From CAWABB01 sp963701735 (GTDB lineage Bacteria > Bacteroidota > Ignavibacteria > UBA10030 > UBA6906): a DNA stretch of 64,000 bases. The stretch spans positions 1 to 64,000 of the forward strand of contig CAVPBI010000023.1 of assembly GCA_963701735.1 (NCBI GenBank). Direction: 5' to 3'. A program made the position numbers and the translations under genes. Shown piece by piece: positions 27,720 through 36,024 of the stretch. The notes below the pieces were generated by a model. The model did no database searches. It was not told the DNA's origin and saw only the letters and a list, made by a program, of their open reading frames with translations. Position 1 is the stretch's first letter; every line of letters starts with the position of its first letter.

Positions 27720-29012
27720 ATGAACGAGCAGACGGCATACCAGGGAGGCGAGAATTTCGACCTCCGCAAGATCCTCCTGCACGGACGGAAGCAGCGCGTG
27801 TACGAGCGCACGGAGTTCTTCCAGCAATTCCTTCAGGACCTCAAGCAGCGGAACGAGATGGCCTGCATGCGCGTGATTGGCTCTGCCGCGGATCGCGAGG
27901 TCACGGTGCTGGACCCGGAGACCGGAGAGACCAGGCGGATGCTGATGTTCGGATCGAACAACTATCTCGGCCTGGCCAACCATCCGTACGTGAAAGCGCA
28001 GATGGTCGCGGCAGTGCAGGAGTTCGGCACCGGCGTCGGCGGGCCGCCCCTGCTCAACGGATACACGACCCTGCACCGCGCGCTCGAAGAGCGCCTCGCG
28101 GACCTGAAGGGTGCCGAGGATGCGATGCTGTTCTCCAGCGGCTACGCGGCCAACGTCGGCCTGATTTCGGGGCTCGCGCATGCAGGCGACCGCGTCATCT
28201 ACGACGCGTACAGCCATGCCTCGTTCATCGACGGCATCACGTTGGCGGGCGTGCCGTCCTTCCACTTCCCGCACAATGACGTTGAAGCGCTCCGCGCCCT
28301 GCTGGATCGTGAACGCCAGACCTGCACGGGCGATCTCTACGTCGGGGTCGAAGGCGTCTATTCGATGGACGGAGACCTCCCCCCGCTCCGCACCATTCTG
28401 AATCTGTGCAACTCCCGTGGTGCCGTCCTGCTCCTGGATGACGCTCACGGCACCGGAGCGATGGGACCCAGCGGACACGGCACGCCCGAGCATTTCGGCC
28501 TCAAGGGGAGCATCCCGGTCGTGATGGGGACCTTCAGCAAGACGTTCGCGGTAACGGGTGGCTTTATCGCCGCCTCCCGCCCGCTGGTGGACTACCTGCG
28601 GTTCTTCTCGCGCTCGTACATGTTTTCCGCCTCGCTGCCGCCACCGGTCGTCGCCAGCGTCCTGGCCGGCCTTGACGTTCTCGAGTGCGAGCCCGACCGC
28701 GTCGAGCAGCTCCACCGGAATGTCGCCTATGCGGCTGAGGCGCTCCGCAGCCTCGGGTTTGAGATCGGCGGCGAGACACCCATCCTGCCGCTCCGCGTGC
28801 CGTCGGACATGGATATCAGGAGCGCAGCCCGCGAGTTTCATGCGCAGGGCATCTTCGTGAACTCGATCGAATATCCCGCGGTCCCCGCGAACCAGCAGCG
28901 GTTCCGGATCAGCATCATGGCGTCTCACACGCGCGAGGACATTGACAGGCTCGCCGGCACCATCGAGCAGATCTGGTCGCAGGCCACCGCTGCGCACGCT
29001 GTTGCCGTCTGA
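27720..29012 (+). CDS. Alpha-oxoamine synthase, serine palmitoyltransferase-like
   Basis: I choose ATG 27720 because GGAG lies five bases upstream. Earlier ATG 27705 and GTG 27696 are possible. This PLP fold-type I enzyme has FGSNNYLGLANHPYVK, GTGVGGPPLLNGYTTLHR, LFSSGYAANVGLIS, EGVYSMDGDLPPL, LLLDDAHGTGAMG and the PLP lysine in MGTFSKTFAVTGGFIAA (Lys 274). The last motif resembles serine palmitoyltransferase and sulfonolipid synthases (GTFSKSxxxxGGF) more than KBL or BioF. It should condense an amino acid with an acyl thioester to start a sphingoid- or capnine-like base. The neighbouring lipid kinase fits this. CqsA-like use is an alternative. The gene is intact at 430 codons. Confidence 0.85.
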   Translation: MNEQTAYQGGENFDLRKILLHGRKQRVYERTEFFQQFLQDLKQRNEMACMRVIGSAADREVTVLDPETGETRRMLMFGSNNYLGLANHPYVKAQMVAAVQEFGTGVGGPPLLNGYTTLHRALEERLADLKGAEDAMLFSSGYAANVGLISGLAHAGDRVIYDAYSHASFIDGITLAGVPSFHFPHNDVEALRALLDRERQTCTGDLYVGVEGVYSMDGDLPPLRTILNLCNSRGAVLLLDDAHGTGAMGPSGHGTPEHFGLKGSIPVVMGTFSKTFAVTGGFIAASRPLVDYLRFFSRSYMFSASLPPPVVASVLAGLDVLECEPDRVEQLHRNVAYAAEALRSLGFEIGGETPILPLRVPSDMDIRSAAREFHAQGIFVNSIEYPAVPANQQRFRISIMASHTREDIDRLAGTIEQIWSQATAAHAVAV

Positions 29013-29049
29013 GGTACGGACCATGCGCCCCGGAACGATCGGAGGGAAT

Positions 29050-30486
29050 ATGCGTCGCCTGAAGATTCAGATCATCGTTCTCTTTCAGAACCTCGCGGAA
29101 GAATCCCCGTACTACGCCAGGAGCCCCGCTCCTCCCCTCCCCGGGATCCTCCTGGCCGGAATGACCCCGCCCGTCGTCGACGTCGAGGTCCTGCACGAGA
29201 TGGCCCGGCCAATCCGGTACGACACGGACGCGGACGTTATCGCGCTCAGCTTCATGGATTACCTCGCACCTCACGCCTTCGACGTCGCGCGCCGATTCAG
29301 GTCGCTCGGAAAGACAGTGATCGGAGGAGGGAAGTACATCTCCGCATTCCCGGAAGAGGCGCAGGAGCACTTCGACTCCATCCTGGTGGGTGAGGCGCAA
29401 GGGGTCTGGCCGGTCATGGTGTACGATCTTGTCGCGGGACGGCTGAAACCCCGGTACGATGCACCCCCCACGCCATCCCTGGCCGATATCCCGCCGCCAC
29501 GGTTCGACCTCGTGGAGCGAAACTTCACGGTCCCGATCGTCACAGAGACGTCCCGCGGGTGCCCTCACCCGTGCACCTATTGCCAGCTCAACATCCGGAG
29601 GCAGCCGTTTCGACCCAGGCCCGTGAAGGATGTCGTCCGCGACCTGACGGCAACCGCAGGCCTTCCCTGGTGGAAGCGAAAGGTTGCCATGATCCTCGAC
29701 AACAACCTCGGAGGGGACATCCAGCATGCGAAGGCGGTTTTGCGAGAGGTTGCGAAGTTGAAGTTCTGGGGGGTCGGCGTTCAGTTCAGCATTGAGTGCC
29801 TGCGGGATCCCGAGTTCATCGAGCTGCTGGACGTGGCCAACTGCCGGATGGCTTTCATCGGAATGGAGTCACTGAACCAGCACAGTCTGAAAGGGGTGCA
29901 AAAGCGGCAGAATCGCGTCGAGGAATACCGGGAGGCGTTTCGCGCCCTGCATGAACGGGGGATTCTCACGTTCACGGGGCTCATGTTTGCGCTTGAGGAG
30001 GACACGGTTGAGTACTACAGAATGCTCCCGGCGAAACTCAGGGAGGTGGGGACCATGGTGATCCTCCCCTCGATCTCGATCCCGATCTACGGTACGCCGT
30101 GGTACAGGCAGGTCGTGGCCGAAAGCCGGTTGACCGACACCGACCTGTCACATTACGAAGGCGACCACCTGGTATTCAGACATCCTCATCTCAGCGAGGC
30201 CGAGGTCTGGCGAGCGTTCGAGGGAGTAACGAGGGAATTCTACAGGCCGACCAGCATACTTCGCAGGTGGGTGAGGTTCGCGGCAGCGCAACGGCACTGG
30301 ACATCGCTTCGCTCGCTGGCCTTCCGCCTCGCGCTTGGTCTTGTCATCTACCTCGAACTCTCGTTCTTCCAGTGGCATCACGCGCGGGAGAGGGTCTTCG
30401 GCCGCGCGACAAAGCTGAGCAGCGGGGGAAAGCAGCACCAGGACCAGTTCACACCCCCCCTCGCCCCGGCGGCAGATGCAGCCTGA
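29050..30486 (+). CDS. Cobalamin-binding-type radical SAM enzyme
   Basis: ATG 29050 has GGAGGGAAT directly upstream, a strong ribosome site, and is better than ATG 29023. The N-terminal part (residues 1-130; IIVLFQNLAE, DADVIALSFMDYL, VIGGGKYISAFPEEA, ILVGEAQGVW) resembles B12-binding domains. The radical SAM cluster motif is TSRGCPHPCTYCQLN (Cys 171, 175, 178). The SAM-domain strands include MILDNNLGGDIQHAKAVL and FIGMESLNQHSLKG. A hydrophobic helix near the C-terminus (SLAFRLALGLVIYLELSFFQ) suggests membrane association. The 478-residue enzyme should carry out a difficult methylation or rearrangement, here probably on a lipid product. The reaction is not determined by the sequence. Confidence 0.85.
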   Translation: MRRLKIQIIVLFQNLAEESPYYARSPAPPLPGILLAGMTPPVVDVEVLHEMARPIRYDTDADVIALSFMDYLAPHAFDVARRFRSLGKTVIGGGKYISAFPEEAQEHFDSILVGEAQGVWPVMVYDLVAGRLKPRYDAPPTPSLADIPPPRFDLVERNFTVPIVTETSRGCPHPCTYCQLNIRRQPFRPRPVKDVVRDLTATAGLPWWKRKVAMILDNNLGGDIQHAKAVLREVAKLKFWGVGVQFSIECLRDPEFIELLDVANCRMAFIGMESLNQHSLKGVQKRQNRVEEYREAFRALHERGILTFTGLMFALEEDTVEYYRMLPAKLREVGTMVILPSISIPIYGTPWYRQVVAESRLTDTDLSHYEGDHLVFRHPHLSEAEVWRAFEGVTREFYRPTSILRRWVRFAAAQRHWTSLRSLAFRLALGLVIYLELSFFQWHHARERVFGRATKLSSGGKQHQDQFTPPLAPAADAA

Positions 30487-30503
30487 CGAACCGCACCGCG
30501 TGA

Positions 30504-31184
30504 TTACTTGACGAACTTGTATCCGGACGTGTACACCGTCAGGAAATGTCTGGGGTTAGCCGGGTCGTGTTCGAGCTTCTTCCGGAGCGCGAGAATATAG
30601 TTGTCCACTGTCCGCGTCGTCGGGAAGCTTTCGTATCCCCACACCTCGTTGAGGATCTCATCGCGCGTGACCACCTTCCCCTCCCGCTGGGCGAAGAACT
30701 GGAGGAGATGCAGCTCGCGCGCGGTGAGGATGGCGTTCTCGCCCGATCTGGTTACCTCATGCTTCCGGAAATCGACATACACATCCCCGAACCTGTACTC
30801 CGTGAGGCCGTCGTTGAGCGCCGGCGGCCGGCGCAGGAGCGCCCTGATACGGGCGACCAGCTCCCGCGGACTGAAGGGCTTCGTCAGGTAGTCATCCGCA
30901 CCAATCTCAAGCAGGACGACCTTGTCAGTCTCGCTCTTCTTCGCGCTGAGCACGAGGATAGGCGTGCCGATCTTTTCCCGGCGGAGTTCCCTGCACACCT
31001 CTGAACCGTCCCTGTCGGGCAGCCTCAGGTCGAGGACGATGAGGTCGACCGCCTCCTTGTGCGCCCGGTCCAGGCCTTCCTGCGCCGTGGATGCCGAGAA
31101 CACCGAGAAGTGCTCTGCAGCCAGCGTCTCGCGAAGGCCGCGCACGATGGCGGGATCATCCTCGATGATCAGAATGGTATTCAT
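30504..31184 (-). CDS. OmpR-family response regulator
   Basis: From ATG 31182-31184 the 226-residue protein has a receiver domain (ILIIEDDPAIVRGL; phospho-acceptor Asp 52 in LIVLDLRLPDRDG; Lys in YLTKPFSP). The C-terminal winged helix has LTARELHLLQFFAQREGKVV and VWGYESFPTTRTVDNYILAL, as in OmpR/PhoB. It binds DNA when phosphorylated. The start overlaps the stop of the cyclase-fused regulator by 4 nt (ATGA), and that regulator overlaps the PDZ-type kinase. The kinase is the likely phosphate donor. Lys-Phe-Val-Lys ends the protein at 30504. Confidence 0.93.
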   Translation of the reverse strand: MNTILIIEDDPAIVRGLRETLAAEHFSVFSASTAQEGLDRAHKEAVDLIVLDLRLPDRDGSEVCRELRREKIGTPILVLSAKKSETDKVVLLEIGADDYLTKPFSPRELVARIRALLRRPPALNDGLTEYRFGDVYVDFRKHEVTRSGENAILTARELHLLQFFAQREGKVVTRDEILNEVWGYESFPTTRTVDNYILALRKKLEHDPANPRHFLTVYTSGYKFVK

Positions 31185-32137
31185 GGTCTCGGACGCCCCC
31201 TGTGTGATTGTGGCTGAACGGTGTAGAGCGTGACTGGCCGGCGGATGTTCTTCAGTGACCGGCGGCCAAGGCGACGGATCTCCAGGTCGGTTTTCCCTTC
31301 GACGGCGGCATACACGGCATCCGAGCAGCGGGTCTCGCCCGGAGGCGTCACCTGCTGGATGCGCGCTGCGATGTTCACCGCATCGCCTCGCAGCCTGCCG
31401 TCCGTTTCGATGACATCTCCGAGGTGGATCCCGACACGGACCATGATACGGTCCGATTGCCGGCGGGACGCGTTGTACCGGGCAAGCGAGATCTGAATTG
31501 CCGACGCGCATTGGACCGCGCGCAGCGCGCTCTCGAAACTGACGAGGAACGAGTCACCGGCCGTTTCGATGATCCGTCCCTGTGTCTTCCTCACAGCTCG
31601 CGTGATCCGCTGATTATGGGCAGCCAGCGCCTTCAGGGCTTCGGTTTCGTCCCTGTTCATGCGCCGCGAGAAGCCCTTCATATCGGTGAACATGACGGCG
31701 AGCAGACGCCTGTCCTTTGTCCGGGGCCGCGGCGGGGGAGCCTGCCTGTCCCCCGCGACATGCGCCGCTCGCAGGTGGGCCCGGATCCGCGCGAGCACCT
31801 CGTGGCCGTCAAACGGCTTCGCGATATAGTCGTCGGCCCCGGCGTCAAGGCCGACGACGCGATCGACAGGGTCGCCCCGTGCAGTCAGAAATATCACCGG
31901 CAGCCGGTATCCCTCAGACCTGAGGCTGCGGCAGACGTCCAGTCCTGTGATGCCCGGGAGGTTGATGTCAAGGAGAACCACATCGGGGCGGATAGCCCCG
32001 AATCGTCGGAGGCCTTCTTCTCCCGTGGACGCTGAGAACACTCTATACCCATCGCTGGCAAGGAGCTCTTCCAGCCCCCGCGCAATGGTTGCGTCGTCCT
32101 CAACGATCAGTATCGCCGGTCTTCGTTCGCGCGCCAT
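31181..32137 (-). CDS. Receiver-fused class III adenylate/guanylate cyclase
   Basis: Residues 1-120 form a receiver (ILIVEDDATIARGL; Asp 57 in VVLLDINLPGITG; YIAKPFDG). Residues about 140-300 form a class III nucleotide cyclase catalytic domain. The metal-binding Asp residues are in VMFTDMKGFSRRM and GIHLGDVIETDG, and the catalytic GDAVNIAARIQQV has the Asn-Arg pair. So the domain appears competent. The protein should make cAMP or cGMP upon phosphorylation. The 318-residue gene overlaps the kinase gene by 38 nt and the OmpR gene by 4 nt, so the three are co-translated. A cNMP-binding effector is encoded at 54316, which makes a second-messenger link possible. Confidence 0.9.
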   Translation of the reverse strand: MARERRPAILIVEDDATIARGLEELLASDGYRVFSASTGEEGLRRFGAIRPDVVLLDINLPGITGLDVCRSLRSEGYRLPVIFLTARGDPVDRVVGLDAGADDYIAKPFDGHEVLARIRAHLRAAHVAGDRQAPPPRPRTKDRRLLAVMFTDMKGFSRRMNRDETEALKALAAHNQRITRAVRKTQGRIIETAGDSFLVSFESALRAVQCASAIQISLARYNASRRQSDRIMVRVGIHLGDVIETDGRLRGDAVNIAARIQQVTPPGETRCSDAVYAAVEGKTDLEIRRLGRRSLKNIRRPVTLYTVQPQSHRGRPRP

Positions 32138-34583
32138 TGCTCCTCGCGGGGAACAGCAGTCGGAAAGCCGACCCCACGTCCTTTGTACTTGTGACTTCCA
32201 CCCGTCCCCCGTGCGCCTCCATGATGTGCTTCACCAGCGGGAGGCCGAGGCCCACTCCCTGGATCTTGTTGCCGGTCGGGTGCTCACGATAGAACTTTTC
32301 AAACAGATGCGGCAGGGATTCTTCTGCGATGCCGAGCCCTCTGTCCTTCACCTCGGCGACGTACCACTCGCCTTTCCGCCCGACGCTGACGGTCACGTGT
32401 TTCCGCGCCCCGTGGTACTTGATCGCATTGGAGAGGAGATTGCGGATCGCCTGGCCCACCGCCGCCCGATCCGCGTCGATGAACGCTCTGCCCTTCCCGA
32501 TTCTGGTCACCACGGTGAATTCGTGCTTCTTCAGCTGGTAGTCCATGGCCACGAGCGACTCCCTCACCGCGGCGCGCAGGTCCATCCGCTCCGGCGTGTA
32601 GATCTGGACGCCGGACTCGATCTTCGCGGAGTCGAGCACGGTGGAGACCATGCGTTCCAGCCGCTCCGCCTCGCCTTCGATGACCTCGACGAACTCACGC
32701 TTCTTCCCGGACAGGCGTTGCTTCGGCGACTGCAGCAACTCGGCGAACATCTTGATCGACGTGAGCGGGCTGCGGAATTCGTGCGAGACGTACGACACGA
32801 AATCGGACTTCAGCTCGTTGAGTGCCGCCAGCTGCCGGGCTTCGGCCTCCTTTTGCACCAGATCGTGCTGGAGCGTGATGCGCTGGATCTCGAGCCCGGC
32901 GTGCGTACAGATATTGCTGAGCAGGTCCACGTCTTCCACCGTGAACCTCGCATCGGATCGTTTCCCGCCGAGCACCAGGAACCCGAGAAACCCGCCGGCA
33001 TCCGAGAGGATCGGGAAGACGATCTCCATCCCCCACCGTGCGAAGACCGTCCGGTCCGCCGGCTCGTACTGTACCCCGGGTTCGACGCGATCGTCCAGGG
33101 CAACGGGAACCGTCAGGCGCGTCTTGAGGTTTTCCGGCTCGAACCTGATCCCGCGGCGCTCCAGGAGACCGAAATTCCTGTGCGTCGCACAGCGCAGTCT
33201 GCCGGAGGATTGGTTCAACGTGAAGAATCCGATCCGTCGGACGGGGATCAGCGACTCCGTCTCGCGAACGAGCGCGTCGGCAAGGATCTGGACACTTGGG
33301 CGGTTCTTGATGCTGTCCACGAGCGCCCGCTCGGCCTTGCGGAAATCGTACTCCACGCGGAAGAATCGTCTGTCCACGAACGACTGGACCCGGCGCCTGG
33401 CCGGCTCGAACAGGAGCGCCACGAGCACAGCCGCAGCTGCCGCGGCCCATGGAACATAATATCCGACAACGCTTGTCACTGCCGCGACAACGCCCGCGTA
33501 CACGAGGAGGATCAACCCGACCGCGACAACGTACACCGTCGTCCGGTTCAGGACGAGCGAGATGTCGAGGAGGCGATACCGGATGAACGAGACCGCGAAG
33601 GCAACGGGAATGATGACGAGCGAGATCAGGGACAGATGCTCGGGGACGGCCAGGGCCGGGGCGAACATACCGGGCAGGACCGTCAGGAAGAAGAACGGTG
33701 TCGGCCCGAGCAGCAGGCCAAGGAGGAGCCATTGAAGCTTCCGCCGTTCCGTCCATTCGCCGGCCCGGCGATACTGCATCACGAAATTCGCGATGCCTGC
33801 GAGGATGATCAGGAAGACGACGATGTGAAAGAGATCGAACCAGAGACTGTAGGTCAGGTACGCCTCCACCGACAGCGCCTGATAGGCTCGCCAGTGGGTC
33901 ATGACCGCGGCGGCGACAGACAGTATCGCGAGAAGGTACACGAGGACGATGGCAGGGTCGCCCTGAGGCCGGAGCCGTGCGGGAAAGACCCTGGTGAAGT
34001 GGAAGAAACAGGCCGCCACCATCGCGTAGCTCAGGAAGAAGAGGACGTCCATCAGCGTCCAGGGGAGCAGCGCATCCGGCGTGAACCCTTCCCAGGCGAG
34101 CATGACGACAGCCGCCATGCTCATCATCGCAGCGTGCAGCGCCGCGGTGGTGGTTCCGGGGGGGCCGTTGAGGAGGACGAACAGGCCGACAAGCCAGGTG
34201 ACAAACCCGACAATAAAGAAGACGATGATTTCGCCGGGACGGTAGTACGGGATCAGCCGGGCCGGGGCGCCGAACGCGATTCCCGAGCGCCTGACACCAA
34301 CGGTCAGTGTGTCGCCTATTCGGTGCCCATCCGCGATGTAGTCGAGCACCTCGGGCTGGCCGATGGGGTGTGCCTCGACGCTGACGAGTTCCATGCCGAC
34401 GTCCACACCCGGTGCCGCGTCCTCATCAAGAAGGCGGAAGACCCGGGCCTGGTCGCCCTCCATCTCCGCGAGAAACGGGGCACGGGCGCGCGACACAAGG
34501 GCGGGGAGGTGGAGACAACAGAGGAGAATCAGGAGGATATCCGCCGCGACGAAGGGAATTTTCCGGCGAGAGAGAACTTCCAT
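32100..34583 (-). CDS. Membrane sensor histidine kinase with PDZ-like, multi-TM and GAF domains
   Basis: This is an intact 827-codon gene. An N-terminal membrane helix (FVAADILLILLCCLHLPALV) leads to a PDZ-like extracytoplasmic segment (MELVSVEAHPIGQPEVLDYI, IGDTLTVGVRRSG; residues about 60-110). About eight membrane helices follow to residue 370 and then a GAF-like region (SIKNRPSVQILADALVRETE...FLVLGGKRSDARFTVEDVDL). The kinase core has the H-box in YVSHEFRSPLTSIKM, N-box NLLSNAIKYHG, G1 VKDRGLGIAEE and GVGLGLPLVKHIMEAHGG. It should phosphorylate the cyclase-type and OmpR-type regulators encoded just downstream. The upstream gap of 100 bp could hold its own promoter. The signal sensed is unknown. 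Confidence 0.9.
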   Translation of the reverse strand: MEVLSRRKIPFVAADILLILLCCLHLPALVSRARAPFLAEMEGDQARVFRLLDEDAAPGVDVGMELVSVEAHPIGQPEVLDYIADGHRIGDTLTVGVRRSGIAFGAPARLIPYYRPGEIIVFFIVGFVTWLVGLFVLLNGPPGTTTAALHAAMMSMAAVVMLAWEGFTPDALLPWTLMDVLFFLSYAMVAACFFHFTRVFPARLRPQGDPAIVLVYLLAILSVAAAVMTHWRAYQALSVEAYLTYSLWFDLFHIVVFLIILAGIANFVMQYRRAGEWTERRKLQWLLLGLLLGPTPFFFLTVLPGMFAPALAVPEHLSLISLVIIPVAFAVSFIRYRLLDISLVLNRTTVYVVAVGLILLVYAGVVAAVTSVVGYYVPWAAAAAAVLVALLFEPARRRVQSFVDRRFFRVEYDFRKAERALVDSIKNRPSVQILADALVRETESLIPVRRIGFFTLNQSSGRLRCATHRNFGLLERRGIRFEPENLKTRLTVPVALDDRVEPGVQYEPADRTVFARWGMEIVFPILSDAGGFLGFLVLGGKRSDARFTVEDVDLLSNICTHAGLEIQRITLQHDLVQKEAEARQLAALNELKSDFVSYVSHEFRSPLTSIKMFAELLQSPKQRLSGKKREFVEVIEGEAERLERMVSTVLDSAKIESGVQIYTPERMDLRAAVRESLVAMDYQLKKHEFTVVTRIGKGRAFIDADRAAVGQAIRNLLSNAIKYHGARKHVTVSVGRKGEWYVAEVKDRGLGIAEESLPHLFEKFYREHPTGNKIQGVGLGLPLVKHIMEAHGGRVEVTSTKDVGSAFRLLFPARSNGARTKTGDTDR

Positions 34584-34683
34584 CCAGGACTCCCGAGTGG
34601 ACGACTTCGGAACGAACCTGAGCGAGGAGCAGATCGGGGGAAGTGTACAAAACGGTAGCGAGAAATCAAAGGCCCGTGGGGAC

Positions 34684-36024
34684 TCAGCGTTTGAGGCCGT
34701 ACCGCTCGATCTTATGATAGAGAGTCACTCTGTCGATATCCAGAATCGCCGCCGCGCGGCTGATGTTCCAGGCGGATTCCTTGAGGACCTGCTCGATATG
34801 GCGCGACTCGACTTCCTCCAACCGCTTTCCGGCGATGCGCGAGGCGGTCAGCGTCTGCAACGGCAGATCGTCGCGATCGATGACCGTGCCCCGCACCACG
34901 ACCATCGCGCGCTCGATGGCGTTTTCAAGCTCCCGGACGTTGCCGGGCCAATCGTACGTCCTGAGGGTATTCATGGCGTCGATGCTGAAGCTCGTCACCG
35001 GCTTGTTCATCTGCCGGGCGAACTTCTGGAGGAAGTGGTGAGCGAGCTTCGCGACATCTCCGCGCCGCCCCCGGAGCGGCGGGATCTCGAGAGCGAACAC
35101 ATTCAGTCGATAGTACAGATCCTCGCGGAAGGTTCCCTCCCTGACCGCCTCTTCCAGGTCCCTGTTCGTCGCACAGATGACCCGGAAGTCGGAATGGAGC
35201 GGATCGGTCCCGCCCACGCGCGTGAACTCGTGCGTCTCAATGACGCGGAGGAGGTCCATCTGCGTCTTTGTATCGATGTTGCCGACCTCATCGAGGAACA
35301 GCGTCCCGCCGTTCGCCAGCTCGATTCTCCCCTTGCGCCTGTACTGCGCGCCGGTAAACGCCCCGCGCTCGTGGCCGAACAACTCGCTCTCGAGCAGCGT
35401 CTCCGTCATCGCGCCGCAATTCACGGTCACGATCTGCGAGTACCGTCTGGGGCTTCCGGCATGGATCGCGCGGGCCACGAGCTCTTTCCCGGTCCCGCTC
35501 TCGCCGCGGATCATGACGGTGGTATCGGTCTGGGCCACCGTGTGAATGAGCTCGATCACCCGGTGCATCTCGGGCGACTCGCCGACGATGTCGACGGGGC
35601 CGTGCAGGTTGTTCACGGTCTCCTTGAGCCGACGGTTCTCGCGCTGCAGCTCCTGCTCGTTGAGCGCCTTGTTGACCAGGTGGCTCAGGTATTCCGGATC
35701 GATCGGCTTGGTGATGTAGTCGTACGCCCCCTCCTTCAGGGCCTTCACGGCTGTGTCAACGGATGCGAACGCGGTCATGATGATGACCGTGGCATCCCTG
35801 TTCGCTTCCCTCACGCGCCTGAGAAGCTCGAGACCGTCCATGCCGGGCATTCGGATGTCTACCAGCAGCAGGTCCCACGATCCCTCCTGCAGCTTCTTGA
35901 GCGCGGCGGCAGCGTTCTCGGCCGAATCGGCGCGATATCCCTCTTCCTTGAACCACTTCGTCAGCGGATCGCGGACGATGAGTTCATCGTCGACAATCAG
36001 TATGCCCGTCTGGTTCCTGTTCAT
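34684..36024 (-). CDS. NtrC-type sigma-54-dependent response regulator
   Basis: The 446-residue protein has a receiver (ILIVDDELIVRDPL; Asp 56 in LLLVDIRMPGMDG; YDYITKPIDP). It then has an AAA+ domain with Walker A (GESGTGKELVARA), the sigma-54 contact loop (GAFTGAQ), Walker B (GTLFLDEVGNID) and DYDWPGNVREL-type sensor II. A Fis-type helix-turn-helix follows (ISRAAAILDIDRVTLYHKIE). It activates sigma-54 promoters. Its start overlaps the stop of the haem-motif kinase by 4 nt, so they form a pair. A candidate sigma-54 promoter lies upstream of the divergent redox genes at 37958. Confidence 0.94.
   Translation of the reverse strand: MNRNQTGILIVDDELIVRDPLTKWFKEEGYRADSAENAAAALKKLQEGSWDLLLVDIRMPGMDGLELLRRVREANRDATVIIMTAFASVDTAVKALKEGAYDYITKPIDPEYLSHLVNKALNEQELQRENRRLKETVNNLHGPVDIVGESPEMHRVIELIHTVAQTDTTVMIRGESGTGKELVARAIHAGSPRRYSQIVTVNCGAMTETLLESELFGHERGAFTGAQYRRKGRIELANGGTLFLDEVGNIDTKTQMDLLRVIETHEFTRVGGTDPLHSDFRVICATNRDLEEAVREGTFREDLYYRLNVFALEIPPLRGRRGDVAKLAHHFLQKFARQMNKPVTSFSIDAMNTLRTYDWPGNVRELENAIERAMVVVRGTVIDRDDLPLQTLTASRIAGKRLEEVESRHIEQVLKESAWNISRAAAILDIDRVTLYHKIERYGLKR

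Noticed and set aside
31947..34658. A 903-codon open frame on the plus strand opposite the PDZ-type kinase
   Set aside because: It is antisense to a complete, motif-rich kinase and has the low-complexity Arg/His/Glu composition expected from GC-rich antisense frames.
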